A stretch of 64,000 nucleotides of DNA from contig NZ_MCIF01000002.1 in the NCBI RefSeq assembly GCF_003268475.1, positions 2,338,259 through 2,402,258 on the forward strand, in the 5' to 3' direction. The notes under the pieces are model-generated. The model did no database searches and was not told where the DNA came from. It saw nothing but the letters and a program-made list of their open reading frames with translations. The stretch is from Thermogemmatispora tikiterensis (GTDB lineage: Bacteria > Chloroflexota > Ktedonobacteria > Ktedonobacterales > Ktedonobacteraceae). The translations under genes were made by a program, and so were the position numbers. Shown here piece after piece: positions 46,139-56,322 of the stretch (positions are counted from its first letter, which is position 1; the number at the start of each line of letters is the position of its first letter).

Positions 46139-46323
46139 CTGCCGACTACAGCGCCCAAGGCCATCGGCTTCGGGGCTATCTCGCTCCGAGCGATGCGATG
46201 AGTCACCTGACCTGACAACTGACTCCGGCAACAGACAACCAGCCAGCGCTGAGCACCTTTCATCGCCGGCCCGCCCGGAGTAGGAATACAAGCAAGAGCG
46301 TAGAGGAGGTAAGCGGTCTGCTT

Positions 46324-49300
46324 ATGAGCCGCTTTCTGGAGGCCCTGGCACAGCGCGTCCTGATTTTCGATGGTGCTATGGGCAGCACGATTCAGACCTA
46401 TCAGCTGAGCGCAGCTGACTACGGTGGACCCGCCACCGAGGGTTGTAATGAGTATCTGGTGCTGACGCGACCGGAGGTGATCGAGGAGATCCATGTGGGC
46501 TTTCTGGAAGCGGGTTGCGATGTACTGGAGACCAATTCGTTCACAGCCAGTCGCTTGAAGCTCAATGAGTATGGCCTGGGGGAGCGCACACGCGAGATTA
46601 ACCTGGCCGCCGCGCGCCTGGCCCGCCGGCTGGCGGATCGCTACAGTACATCCGACTGGCCGCGCTTTGTGGCGGGTTCGATCGGCCCCACCGGCATGCT
46701 GCCGTCTTCAGATGATCCGGTCTTGAGCAATATCACGTATCAGCAGCTGGTAACGGTCTTCCAGGAGCAGGCCGCTGCTTTGCTGGAGGGCGGCGTCGAT
46801 GTGCTTCTGATCGAGACCAGCCAGGATTTGCTGGAGGTGCGTGCCGCGGTGACGGGCCTGCGCCGTGCAATGGAGCAAACTGGGCGACGCGTGCCGATTC
46901 AGGCCCAGGTCTCGCTCGATACCAGCGGACGGATGTTGCTCGGCACCGACATCGCCGCTGTGATGACGACCCTGGTTGGGCTGCGGGTCCAGATCATCGG
47001 CCTCAATTGCTCGACTGGCCCCGAGCATATGCGCGAGCCGGTGCGCTACCTGGCCGAACACTGCCCACTGCCGATTTCGACGATCCCTAACGCCGGTATC
47101 CCACTGAATGTCGGGGGCAAAGCCGTCTATCCACTGGCGCCAGAGGCGATGGCCACAGCCCTGCGCGAGTTCATCACCGAGTTCGGCGTCAATATCGTAG
47201 GGGGCTGCTGTGGTAGCTCCCACGCTCATCTACGGGCTATTGTGCAAGCCTGCCGCACGGCGCCGCGCCGTCCACGCCCGCAGGCCGACGATGTGCTCCA
47301 GCGGCATAGCTTCTCCAGTGTCTCGCTCTCTCTGGTGGCCAGCGGCATGCGCGCAACCAGCCTGCGACAGGACCCGCCACCACTGTTGATCGGCGAGCGC
47401 GTCAATAGCCAGGGAAGTCGCAAGGCTAAGGAGGCGCTGCTGCGCGATGACTACGACACCCTGCTGGCCATTGCCCGCGAACAGGTTGAGGGGGGGGCCC
47501 ATGCGCTGGATGTCTGCGTGGCCCTCACGGAGCGCAGCGATGAAGCTATGCAGATGGCCCAGACCATTAAGAAGCTCTCCCAGGGTATTGAGGTGCCGCT
47601 CTTTATCGATTCAACAGAGCCGGCAGTCATTCAAGCAGCGCTGGAGGTCTACCCGGGTCGGGCCGTCATCAATTCGATCAACATGGAAAATGGGCGCGAG
47701 CGCATTGAGCGTGTGGTCCCCCTGGCGCGGGAGCACGGGGCAGTAGTGGTAGCTCTGACAATCGACGAGGCGGGCATGGCCCGCAGCGCCGAGCGCAAGC
47801 TAGAGGTCGCGCGCCGGATCTATGAGATCTGCGTGGAAGAGTATGGGCTGGCGCCCGAGGCGCTGCTCTTCGATCCCTTGACCTTCCCCATTACTACAGG
47901 CCAGGAGGACCTGCGCACCGCGGCTATCGAGACATTGGAGGCGCTGCGTCGCATCAAGGCCGAGCTGCCCGGCGCCCTGACCTTGCTGGGGGTCAGCAAC
48001 GTCTCCTTCGGCCTGAAGCCCCAAGCGCGCGCCGTGCTCAATAGCGTCTTTCTCTATCATGCGGTGCGCGCGGGCCTGGATGCCGCCATTGTCAACCCGT
48101 CCCACATCAAGCCCTATGCGGAGATCCCCGAGGAGCAGCGCCGCCTCGCCGAGGACCTGATCTACAACCGACCCGAGGCTCTGCCTCGCTACATCGCCTA
48201 TTTCGAGGAGTACGCCCAGCCTGAGACGGGAAGCGAGGCACGCAGCGATCCAACGGAAGGTTTGAGTACCGATGAGCGCCTCCATTGGCAGATCCTCCAT
48301 CGGCGCAAGGAGGGTATCGAGGAGCTGATCACGCAGGCCATTCAGGAGCGCTGCGCTGCTGGGGACATGACAGCGAGCGAGGCCGCTGTCCAGGTACTCA
48401 ACGGGGTGCTCCTGCCGGCAATGAAAGAGGTTGGCGATCGCTTCGGCGCCGGTGAGCTGATCTTACCTTTCGTCCTGCAGTCTGCCGAGGTCATGAAGCG
48501 GGCCGTGGCCCATTTAGAAGGCTATCTTGAGCGCAAAGAGGGCTACACCAAGGGACGGGTCGTGTTGGCCACCGTCTTCGGCGACGTGCACGACATCGGC
48601 AAAAACCTGGTCAATACGATCCTGAGTAATAACGGCTACACGGTCTATGATCTGGGCAAGCAGGTGCCGCTCAATACCATCCTCGACAAGGCCGTCGAGG
48701 TCAACGCCGACGCCATCGGTCTCTCAGCCCTGCTGGTCAGCACTTCGAAGCAGATGCCGCTCTGCGTTCAGGAGCTGCATCGACGCGGCCTGCGCTATCC
48801 GGTGATCGTGGGCGGCGCCGCCATTAATCGCGCCTATGGCCGCCGCATCCTCTTTGTCGAAGAGACGGAGGGAGGTACCCACGAGAAAGGGCGCCTGGTT
48901 CCTTACGAGCCGGGAGTCTTTTATGCACGCGACGCCTTCGAGGGCCTGGAGATTATGGATCGCCTGACCGGTGATCCTCGCGAGCGTGAGGCTTTTGTGG
49001 AGCGAATCAAGCGAGAAGCCCTCCGTGAGCTACAAAAGCAGCAGCAGCAGCAGCAGCTCTCCCCTGAGATAGGGACCAGCACCCAGGACGAGCAGCCGTC
49101 GACCAGCATCAAGCCAGCTCCCTCCATCCCCAAGCCTCCTTTCTGGGGGCCGCGCGTCCTGGAGCGCATCGGCCTGGAGGATATCGCGGCCTGTCTGGAT
49201 GAGAATACACTTTTCCGCCTGCATTGGGGTGGTAAGGCTCATGGCGATGACTTTGCACGTCTGGCGACAGAGGAGTTTCGCCCGCGCCTGGAACGCATGC

Positions 49301-49929
49301 TGCGTGAGGCCAGGCAGCAGCGCTATCTGCAACCGCGCGTCATTTATGGCTACTATCCTTGCCAATCCCAGGGCAATAGCCTGATCATCTATGATCCGCA
49401 GCCACTGACGGAGGGCAGCGAGGTTCTGCACGAGCTGGCACGCTTCCACTTCCCGCGCCAGCGCCAGCGCGAGCGGCTCTGTCTGGCTGACTATTTTGCC
49501 TCGACAGCCAGCGGCCTCATCGACGTAGTAGCGCTGCAAGTGGTCACCGTGGGTCCTGGGCCTTCGGAGCTGGTCCACCAGCTTCAACAGGAGGGGCGCT
49601 ATTCGGAGGCCTATTTTCTGCATGGGCTGTCGGTACAGCTAGCAGAGGCACTGGCCGAGTATACGAACCAACATATTCGGCGCGAGCTGGGCCTGAGAGA
49701 ACAGGAAGGACGAGGAAGACGCTATAGCTGGGGCTACCCCGCTATTCCAGACCTGGAGGATCACCGCGTCTTATTTGCGCTGCTGCCAGTCCAGAACAGC
49801 ATCGGGGTCGAGTTGACTGCTGGCTATCAACTGGTACCGGAGCAGTCGACGGCAGCTATCGTAGTTCATCACCCCCAGGCTGTTTACTTCGCGGTGCGAG
49901 AGCCATCCCCAGGCCTCAGCGGCCTGTGA
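46324..49929 (+). CDS. metH: Cobalamin-dependent methionine synthase MetH
   Basis: A 1201-residue four-module enzyme that moves a methyl group from methyltetrahydrofolate via cob(I)alamin to homocysteine. Module 1 (homocysteine, 1-310): RVLIFDGAMGSTIQ, Zn ligands GLNCSTGPE and GGCCGSSH. Module 2 (pterin, about 340-630): GERVNSQGSRKAKE and FIDSTEP. Module 3 (cap and B12, about 650-890): FGDVHDIGKNLVNTILSNN with the DxHxxG His that coordinates cobalt, and SALLVSTSKQM. Module 4 (reactivation by SAM and flavodoxin, about 935-1190): FRLHWGGKAHGDDFA and VIYGYYPC. A poly-Gln/Ser/Pro linker joins modules 3 and 4. Almost the usual length (about 1230). It has a long structured leader. Confidence 0.95.
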   Translation: MSRFLEALAQRVLIFDGAMGSTIQTYQLSAADYGGPATEGCNEYLVLTRPEVIEEIHVGFLEAGCDVLETNSFTASRLKLNEYGLGERTREINLAAARLARRLADRYSTSDWPRFVAGSIGPTGMLPSSDDPVLSNITYQQLVTVFQEQAAALLEGGVDVLLIETSQDLLEVRAAVTGLRRAMEQTGRRVPIQAQVSLDTSGRMLLGTDIAAVMTTLVGLRVQIIGLNCSTGPEHMREPVRYLAEHCPLPISTIPNAGIPLNVGGKAVYPLAPEAMATALREFITEFGVNIVGGCCGSSHAHLRAIVQACRTAPRRPRPQADDVLQRHSFSSVSLSLVASGMRATSLRQDPPPLLIGERVNSQGSRKAKEALLRDDYDTLLAIAREQVEGGAHALDVCVALTERSDEAMQMAQTIKKLSQGIEVPLFIDSTEPAVIQAALEVYPGRAVINSINMENGRERIERVVPLAREHGAVVVALTIDEAGMARSAERKLEVARRIYEICVEEYGLAPEALLFDPLTFPITTGQEDLRTAAIETLEALRRIKAELPGALTLLGVSNVSFGLKPQARAVLNSVFLYHAVRAGLDAAIVNPSHIKPYAEIPEEQRRLAEDLIYNRPEALPRYIAYFEEYAQPETGSEARSDPTEGLSTDERLHWQILHRRKEGIEELITQAIQERCAAGDMTASEAAVQVLNGVLLPAMKEVGDRFGAGELILPFVLQSAEVMKRAVAHLEGYLERKEGYTKGRVVLATVFGDVHDIGKNLVNTILSNNGYTVYDLGKQVPLNTILDKAVEVNADAIGLSALLVSTSKQMPLCVQELHRRGLRYPVIVGGAAINRAYGRRILFVEETEGGTHEKGRLVPYEPGVFYARDAFEGLEIMDRLTGDPREREAFVERIKREALRELQKQQQQQQLSPEIGTSTQDEQPSTSIKPAPSIPKPPFWGPRVLERIGLEDIAACLDENTLFRLHWGGKAHGDDFARLATEEFRPRLERMLREARQQRYLQPRVIYGYYPCQSQGNSLIIYDPQPLTEGSEVLHELARFHFPRQRQRERLCLADYFASTASGLIDVVALQVVTVGPGPSELVHQLQQEGRYSEAYFLHGLSVQLAEALAEYTNQHIRRELGLREQEGRGRRYSWGYPAIPDLEDHRVLFALLPVQNSIGVELTAGYQLVPEQSTAAIVVHHPQAVYFAVREPSPGLSGL

Positions 49930-50224
49930 GTACGTCAGTTGCAGAGCACCGCTGAGAATACGCCGCCGCGGCTCAGGCCCAGACCCAGAGGACTCTAGCC
50001 TCGGGCTGGCGGGCACGCTCCGCCGTTGGCCTCGCCGCGGCGATTGCTCTGCTAAGGTGCGCTGTGATAGGATGTGAGGGGCAGGGCTCGCCGAGGGTTG
50101 GTGCGCTCTTCCTGCCACCCACACGCCTCTCTGGAGAGCTAAGACTGCTATCCCAGGTGCTGGTCAGGGCCCCTGTGAGTCGGCAGCGAATGCTCACCAG
50201 CAGTGGAGGGCAGCGAGAGACGAG

Positions 50225-50413
50225 CTACTGCCCCGCTCCTTGACCGCTGACCTGCGCTTCCTCTCCCTCCTCTTCCTCGGGATCAGGGTCTTCGGGCGAG
50301 GTTCCGGGCTTCCAGCGGCTCTCTCCGCCGTTGTCATCATCGTAAGGACCTGGCCCATCGTAGGGGAAGGTTCGCCAGCTGCGCTGCTCAGACTGCTTTT
50401 GTCCGTCAAACAT
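50225..50413 (-). CDS. Small acidic protein, unknown function
   Basis: A 62-residue ORF with a good ribosome site: AGGAG seven bases before ATG 50413. It begins MFDGQKQSEQRSWRTFPYDG and continues with a PGPYDDDNGG stretch, then a Glu/Asp-rich tail (EDPDPEEEEGEE). Codons favour G or C in the third position, as in the neighbours. Net charge is strongly negative and there is no hydrophobic segment, so it is likely soluble and partly disordered. No family recognised. A palindrome lies about 50 bases upstream. Confidence 0.5.
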   Translation of the reverse strand: MFDGQKQSEQRSWRTFPYDGPGPYDDDNGGESRWKPGTSPEDPDPEEEEGEEAQVSGQGAGQ

Positions 50414-50460
50414 AGACTCTCTCCTTTCTTGTCGTGGTTGATGCTGGCTAGCTGGCCTCC

Positions 50461-50489
50461 GATTTCGAGATTTTTATAATCTCGAAATC
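50461..50489. promoter_or_regulatory. Perfect 12-bp-arm palindrome, candidate operator
   Basis: Arms GATTTCGAGATT (50461-50472) and AATCTCGAAATC (50478-50489), spacer TTTAT. It is unusually AT-rich for this genome and lies upstream of the small acidic ORF. An operator for a dimeric repressor is more likely than a terminator because the stem is AT-rich and no T-run follows. Confidence 0.6.
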
Positions 50490-51166
50490 TTAAATGCACC
50501 CAGCTATTAAAGATAGAGGCACTATAAATCGATCCTCCTCGCCGAGCTGACGCGCGGCACCAGCTGGCCAGGGGCTAAACACAGGAAAGTAGGGCAAGAG
50601 ATCGCTGCCCCAAAGGAAGCTGCCTGCAGGAAGGCAGGGACCGGCTTCGGCAAGAGGGGGCCGGTATCGCCAGCTCTGCCCCTGCGGCTTTGACTTTCCA
50701 TCCTGTAGACGGAACAGGGGGTGCAAACCGAAAAAATGATGGGCAACGGTCACCGAGCAGAAAAAACCCGGCAATTTCTGTGCGGGGCTATACCAGCGCC
50801 CGAGAGTGTGCTATACTAGCGAAGACGGACCCACCTTGACCGTCACGCATCGGTGGCTCCCTCCCGGCTGAAACCTGGACTGGCCTCCGCGCCGGTGCTC
50901 GCTATCGCGACCTGGCCCCAGGCACGAGCACAGATGAGAGGAGGCCCGACAAGACCAGAGATACAGGGCAGAGAATTCAGAGGACTGAAGATGCTATGGG
51001 CATAATAGCGGCTATACCACGAGCTGCAACACACTTCTGTACCCACGCTGTTTCTGACCGCCACATTTGTAACTAGCGTACTGCCTGTCTGCCTGCTTTC
51101 TTTATCCTCGGCTCCGTTTGGGTACAGTTCTGTGAGCATTTCTGCACATTAGGAGAGAAGAGCACA

Positions 51167-52597
51167 ATGAGCAGCATATCGGCCAGGCCGATTGTGCTTT
51201 ATAATACACTCGGTCGTGAGAAACAGCGTTTTGAGCCGCTTCATCCGCCAAAGGTGGGCATCTATAGCTGCGGCCCCACCGTCTATCGTGACATCCACAT
51301 CGGGAACTTCCGCACGTTCTTGATGACTGACTGGCTACGTCGCATGCTCGAATACAACGGCTATGATGTTCTGCTGGTGCGCAACATCACGGATGTTGGT
51401 CATCTACAGAACGACGTCGAGGAGAGCGGAGAGGATAAAATCGAGCATGAGGCGCGCCGCACAGGTCGCTCAGCCTACGAGATTGCCTCCTACTATACAC
51501 GCCGGTACGAAGAGGACGCTGCCGAGCTGAATATTCTGCCGCCCCATATCGTGCCCAAGGCGACCGAGCACATTCCCGAGATGCAGGAGATGATCGCCAG
51601 GCTCATCGAGAAGGGGCTAGCCTACGTGACAAGCGAGGGCAACGTCTACTACGATGTCAGTCGCTTCCCGGAGTACGGCAAGCTCTCCGGCAATACCCTG
51701 GAGCAGTTGCGAGCCGGTGGGCACGGACGTGAACAGATGGAGGTGGCTGACGACAAGGAGTCTCCCGAGGATTTTGCTCTCTGGAAGCGCGGCAGTCCCA
51801 AGCGCCAGATGAACTGGGACAGCCCTTGGGGCCTTGGTTTCCCCGGTTGGCATATCGAATGCTCGGCGATGTCCGTCAAGTACCTGGGTGAGCAGTTCGA
51901 TATCCATACAGGCGCGGTTGATCTGATCTTCCCTCACCACGAGGATGAGATCGCTCAAAGCCAGGGCGTCAGCGGGAAGCCACCAGTGCGCTATTGGGTC
52001 CACGGCGAGTTTCTGGATTTCGGCAACGCCAAGATGGCCCGCTCGAAGGGCAATGTGGTACTGCTCTCGACGCTGAAGGAACGCGGTATTGAGCCGCTGG
52101 CCCTGCGCTATCTGCTGTTGACTGCGCACTACCGCTCAAAGATCAATTTTACCGATGAGTCGATCACGGCGGCGCAGAATGGCCTGAATAATCTGCGCGA
52201 GACTCTGGCCGCTCTGCCGGCTGACGGCGTGGGCGCCACCGGCCCCTGGTCCGAGGAGGCGCAGCGCCTGCGGGATGCCTTCCACGAGGCAATTAACGAT
52301 AATCTGGAGCTGCCCACGGCCCTGAATCTGACCCATCGCGCTCTCCACAATCAGCTCATTCCGCCGGCTGAGCGGCGCCGCCTGCTACTGGATTTCGATC
52401 GTGTGCTTGGTCTACGCCTGGAAACGGTGGCCCCGCGCCAGCCGCGCTTCATTCCCGAGGAAGTGCTGGCTCTGGTACGCGAGCGCGAGGCAGCTCGCGC
52501 CGCCCGCGATTGGCAGCGCTCAGATGCCTTACGCGAGCAGATCAAAGCGCACGGCTTCGAGGTGCGCGATACTCCTCGGGGTACCGAGCTGATCTAG
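51167..52597 (+). CDS. cysS: Cysteinyl-tRNA synthetase
   Basis: A 476-residue class I aminoacyl-tRNA synthetase that charges tRNA-Cys. Motifs are YSCGPTVYRDIHIGNFRTFL (HIGH as HIGN, residues about 43-46; Cys in CGPTVY is a zinc ligand), FPGWHIECSAMSVKYLG (second zinc site), HHEDEIAQSQ and the KMSKS-type loop KMARSKGN (about 290-297). The anticodon-binding helices follow, ending QIKAHGFEVRDTPRG. The start ATG 51167 follows AGGAGAG. A hairpin (GCTTGCCGAAGGGCAGGC, about 52601-52618) just after the stop may end the transcript. Confidence 0.95.
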   Translation: MSSISARPIVLYNTLGREKQRFEPLHPPKVGIYSCGPTVYRDIHIGNFRTFLMTDWLRRMLEYNGYDVLLVRNITDVGHLQNDVEESGEDKIEHEARRTGRSAYEIASYYTRRYEEDAAELNILPPHIVPKATEHIPEMQEMIARLIEKGLAYVTSEGNVYYDVSRFPEYGKLSGNTLEQLRAGGHGREQMEVADDKESPEDFALWKRGSPKRQMNWDSPWGLGFPGWHIECSAMSVKYLGEQFDIHTGAVDLIFPHHEDEIAQSQGVSGKPPVRYWVHGEFLDFGNAKMARSKGNVVLLSTLKERGIEPLALRYLLLTAHYRSKINFTDESITAAQNGLNNLRETLAALPADGVGATGPWSEEAQRLRDAFHEAINDNLELPTALNLTHRALHNQLIPPAERRRLLLDFDRVLGLRLETVAPRQPRFIPEEVLALVREREAARAARDWQRSDALREQIKAHGFEVRDTPRGTELI

Positions 52598-53244
52598 CCA
52601 GGCTTGCCGAAGGGCAGGCGGCGGACCTGGCTATCTGCCTGACTCTTCTTGCCACGATGAGAATGGGCACGACCAGACCCGGGGCTACTGCCAGGAGCTG
52701 GTCACGGATGTATGCCTGTCGCCTGTTAGGTCTTTGCGCCCGGCAATGGCCGCTGCTGGCGCTGTCAAGCTCGAACGACAGGGGTAGCTGGCTGGGTGCC
52801 AGATCTCGGGGGAAGCAGTAGCGCAGCGACCATGCTCTGCACTCAGCGTCAACTGTGAAAGCCTGCAGTCTGCGCTGTGCACAACGTATAATATTGCCTG
52901 GACGATACAGGTTGTCTGCTAGTAAGAGCGGGAGGGAGCCAGGGCCAGCCTGGTGTTCTTCCCGCTGTTCTTCTGCTTTTCCTCGCTCGCCTGCTCATCC
53001 GCTCGCTATGAGCAAGCGCCGATGGTCGAAGTGTCAGTCGGATCAGCTTTCAGAATAGAGAGACTCGCAGACTTCTGTCCCATCCCAGATGCTTGTGCAA
53101 GTGGGGAGGCTCGAGTGCGGCGTGAGGGGCAGGCGAGCGGGCACTTGCGCACGCTAGAAACCAGGAGTATCAATCATACCAGCGCTTGTCGACGCTGGTT
53201 CAGCGAGTCAGTCGTATCACACGCACGCAAAGGAGGCGAGAATC
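52598..53244. other. 647-bp gap, no gene seen
   Basis: Contains the cysS end hairpin (about 52601-52618) and a TATAAT at 52887-52892 without a clear -35, which could be the -10 box for the acylase gene with a leader of about 345 bases. The plus-strand frame at 52953-53378 has no ribosome site. Confidence 0.4.
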
Positions 53245-55692
53245 ATGGCATCCTGGTGGCAAAAGACGCTGATGGCTGCTGCCGGTCTGGCGGGTGCAGT
53301 TGGCGGCGCCTACTATTTCTTTCTGCGTCGCCCCGTCCCCTCGCCCAAGGGCGTCCGGCGCCTGCCTGGTTTGCATGAGGAAGTCGAGGTCATTACCGAC
53401 CGCTATGGCGTGCCCCATATCTATGCCCGCAACGAGGATGATCTCTTCTTCGCTCAGGGCTACGTCCATGCCCAGCAGCGCCTCTGGCAGATGGATTTCA
53501 ACCGCCGTCTGGGTTCAGGCCGGCTTTCGGAGGTGGTGGGAGAGGTAACACTGGAACTTGATCGTTTCTGCCGGCGCCTGGGCCTGCATCGCGCTGCGGC
53601 CAGCGATGTGGCCCGCCTCTCGGCTCATCATCGTCGCATCCTGGAAACCTATGCCGCTGGCGTTAATGCCTTTATCGAGAATCATACGCTCCCGGTGGAG
53701 TTCACGCTCTTGCGCTATCGGCCCGACCCCTGGCAGCCCGCCGATAGTCTGCTCTGGGCGAAGATGATGGGCTGGAACCTAAGCGGCAACTGGGAGAGCG
53801 AGCTGATTCGGGCACGCATCGTAGCCCGTGCTGGAGCGGAGCGGGCGGCAAAACTGGAGGCCGGCTATGATCCTGGGCATCCTCTGATTATCCCGCCCGG
53901 CGCCGAGTACGGCGGGGTCAATCCGGGTCTGCTGGAGCCATATGAGCAGGTGAAGCAGCTGAGCGGCTTCGGCCCACTGGGGGCCAGCAATAACTGGGTG
54001 GTGGATGGCAGCAAGACGGTGACCGGCGCGCCCATTCTCTGCAATGATCCGCACCTGGCGCAGGGTGCTCCTTCGATCTGGTTCGAGTGCCACCTGGCAG
54101 CCGGCGACATCGATGTGGTCGGGGCTTCGTTCCCGGGCACGCCCGGCATTGTCATCGGCCACAATCGCCATATTGCCTGGGGCCTGACGAACGCCATTTC
54201 CGATGTCCAGGATCTCTACATCGAGAAGTTTGATCCGCAGCATCCATACCGCTATGAGTTCCGGGGCCAGTGGGAGGAAGCTCAGGTGATCCGTGAGGAG
54301 ATCCGCGTGAAGGGACGGAAGGAGCCGGTTGTCGAAGAGGTGGTGGTGACGCGTCACGGGCCTATTCTGACGACCTTGTCCACCGGGCAGGGACGAGCCA
54401 GCGAGGGAGACGGCGCCACGCCCTCAGAGGTGCCGCTGGCTCTGCGCTGGACTGGCTTCGAGTCTTGTCGCATTATTGCGGCAGTGGAGAAGTTAAACCG
54501 CGCAACGTGCTGGGAGGAGTTCCTGGAGGCGATGCGCGATTGGGATGTGCCGCCACAGAATGTGGTCTACGCGGATCGCGAGGGCAATATTGGCTACATT
54601 ATGGCGGGCCTGATTCCTGTCCGTAACCATCGTCAGACGCTCCTGCCTTCGCCAGGCTGGACCGGTGAATATGAGTGGACGGGCTTCATCCCCTTTGAGG
54701 AGCTGCCACGCCTCTTTAATCCTCCTGAGCATCTGATTGTGACCGCCAATAACCGGGTGGTCAAGGACGACTATCCTTACTACATCACTCACGAGTGGCT
54801 CAATGGCTATCGGGCGCAGCGCATCCGCGACCTGCTGCAGAGCAAGGAACGCCTGTCGCTGGCTGATATGGCCCGCATCCAATCGGATCAGTATGCGCAG
54901 CCGGCACGTGAGATTGTGCCTCATGTGCTGGAGACGGTCAGCCCGGCGAATGCCCTGGAGGAGACCGCTCTCCAGACGCTGCGCGACTGGGATTATGTGC
55001 TCTCTCCCGAGAGCACGGGAGCGGCGATCTATGAAACATTCTTGCAGAAGCTGGAGCGTATTGTCTTCGCTGCGGTCATTGGCGACGATGAGCAGCTGCT
55101 CTATCAGTACCTGGGGGTCGGTTCAACGCTGCTGGCGATTCTCAATGGCTATGCCAGCCGCAGCAAGCCGCTGCTGATTCGCCTGCTCAAGGAGCGTGAC
55201 GATAGCTGGTTTGCGGAGTCGGCTATTCCCAATGGGCCGCGCTCCTGGCATGCGGCTCTCTCGGCAGCCTGGTCGGCGGCGATCGCCGAGCTGCTGGAGA
55301 AGCTGGGGCCGGATGTGGCACGCTGGCAGTATGGGGCAATCCACCGCCTGACCTATCAGCATCCGCTGGGGAACGTGAAGCCCCTCGATAAGCTATTCAA
55401 CCGCGGCCCCTATCCAGCAGGCGGCGATATCGATACGGTCTTTATGGGCGCGGTAGTGCCCAATCAGCCGGAGCAGGTGGTAATTGTGCCTTCATATCGC
55501 CAGATTGTGAATCTGGCCGATCTGAATGCCTCGCTTTCGGGCCATGCGCCCGGCCAGTCGGGCCATCCCGGCAGCCGTCACTACGGTGATTTTGTGCGCC
55601 CCTGGCTGCGCACAGAGCATCATCCGATGCTCTTCGAGCGCCAGGCGATCGAGGCCAACATGGAGGGACGCCTGCTCTTGCAGCCGCGCTAG
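53245..55692 (+). CDS. Penicillin-acylase-family N-terminal nucleophile hydrolase
   Basis: An 815-residue S45-family precursor that is cut into alpha and beta chains. It begins with a membrane anchor or signal (about 8-27), then the alpha part: EVEVITDRYGVPHIYARNEDDLFFAQGYVHAQQRLWQMD. The junction is GPLGASNNWVVDGSKT, where Ser (about residue 249) would become the catalytic N-terminus of the beta chain. NDPHLAQGAPSIWFECHL and GFAWGLTNAISDVQD-like (IAWGLTNAISDVQD) segments follow. Substrates include beta-lactams, acyl-homoserine lactones and lipopeptides; none can be assigned. AGGAGG precedes the ATG. It probably acts outside the membrane. Confidence 0.88.
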   Translation: MASWWQKTLMAAAGLAGAVGGAYYFFLRRPVPSPKGVRRLPGLHEEVEVITDRYGVPHIYARNEDDLFFAQGYVHAQQRLWQMDFNRRLGSGRLSEVVGEVTLELDRFCRRLGLHRAAASDVARLSAHHRRILETYAAGVNAFIENHTLPVEFTLLRYRPDPWQPADSLLWAKMMGWNLSGNWESELIRARIVARAGAERAAKLEAGYDPGHPLIIPPGAEYGGVNPGLLEPYEQVKQLSGFGPLGASNNWVVDGSKTVTGAPILCNDPHLAQGAPSIWFECHLAAGDIDVVGASFPGTPGIVIGHNRHIAWGLTNAISDVQDLYIEKFDPQHPYRYEFRGQWEEAQVIREEIRVKGRKEPVVEEVVVTRHGPILTTLSTGQGRASEGDGATPSEVPLALRWTGFESCRIIAAVEKLNRATCWEEFLEAMRDWDVPPQNVVYADREGNIGYIMAGLIPVRNHRQTLLPSPGWTGEYEWTGFIPFEELPRLFNPPEHLIVTANNRVVKDDYPYYITHEWLNGYRAQRIRDLLQSKERLSLADMARIQSDQYAQPAREIVPHVLETVSPANALEETALQTLRDWDYVLSPESTGAAIYETFLQKLERIVFAAVIGDDEQLLYQYLGVGSTLLAILNGYASRSKPLLIRLLKERDDSWFAESAIPNGPRSWHAALSAAWSAAIAELLEKLGPDVARWQYGAIHRLTYQHPLGNVKPLDKLFNRGPYPAGGDIDTVFMGAVVPNQPEQVVIVPSYRQIVNLADLNASLSGHAPGQSGHPGSRHYGDFVRPWLRTEHHPMLFERQAIEANMEGRLLLQPR

Positions 55693-56322
55693 CCTCCTCT
55701 CTGCTCTGGAACACGAAGCAGCCCGCCAGGTCCAAGATACCGTTACTGCAGAGGACAGGCAACAGATGATCCCCGCTGGTGTCTGTCCTCTTCCTTCTCC
55801 GTGCGCCGGTTCTCCGCGGAGCTGCCCTGTGGCCGGCCCACGCACGAGGTCACCTCCGGTTCCCCGCTGCTTGGACTGCTGCGCGCCGCCGAGGAGGACC
55901 TCCTGCCTCCTTCCCTGCAGCAGCTCCTCGCCCGCTTTGGCCTCTCCTATGCCACTGTGCGCCCCTCCCTCTCTGAGGAATGTTTTTCGATCTAATATCA
56001 GCAAAGTTCCTCTTATGCAGACAAAGGGAAAGAGTAGTCAGTCTCCAGGGTGACTGGCAGCTCTTCCTCTCTGTCTGGAAAGCCTCAGGACCAGGTCACG
56101 AGGAAACGGCAGCCAGCGCTTCACCAGCCCTCAGCCCGCTTGATCCCGAGCAACTGCACCGCGACAAGCCCTTCTCCGCAGAAACTCTTGCAAACAACCT
56201 CGCAACCGGTCTACACTGCCTAACTGACAGTATTCGCCGCAGGCTTAGCCGAGAGGGTCTCTCAAGCGGCGGATCAGATGCTCTCTTCTCTTTCTAATTT
56301 CAGACGTATTGAGGCTGCTGGC
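55693..56322. other. 630-bp gap, no convincing gene
   Basis: Only short frames with poor codon use. No clear terminator, promoter or RNA was recognised. Confidence 0.4.

Larger units (their letters stand above)
45839..46323. other. 485-bp gap holding the metH leader
   Basis: After the kinase stop there is a GGGAGG/CCTCCC pair (about 45844-45870) that may stop transcription. An extended -10 box lies at 46052-46060 and a folded leader follows to metH. No gene is seen. Confidence 0.5.
49930..51166. other. 1237-bp gap with one probable small gene
   Basis: Only the small minus-strand ORF at 50225-50413 and a perfect palindrome at 50461-50489 are convincing. A TTG-started frame at 50490-50774 has no ribosome site. 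An extended -10 box (TGCTATACT, 50809-50817) could start a leader of about 340 bases for cysS; no T-box motif was found in it. Confidence 0.5.

Noticed and set aside
50490..50774. 94-residue minus-strand ORF starting with TTG
   Set aside because: No ribosome site, no family, unusual composition; ends exactly at the palindrome but nothing else supports it.
50818..51166. T-box riboswitch in the cysS leader
   Set aside because: cysS is a common T-box target, but no GGTGG-type T-box core or terminator/antiterminator pair was found.
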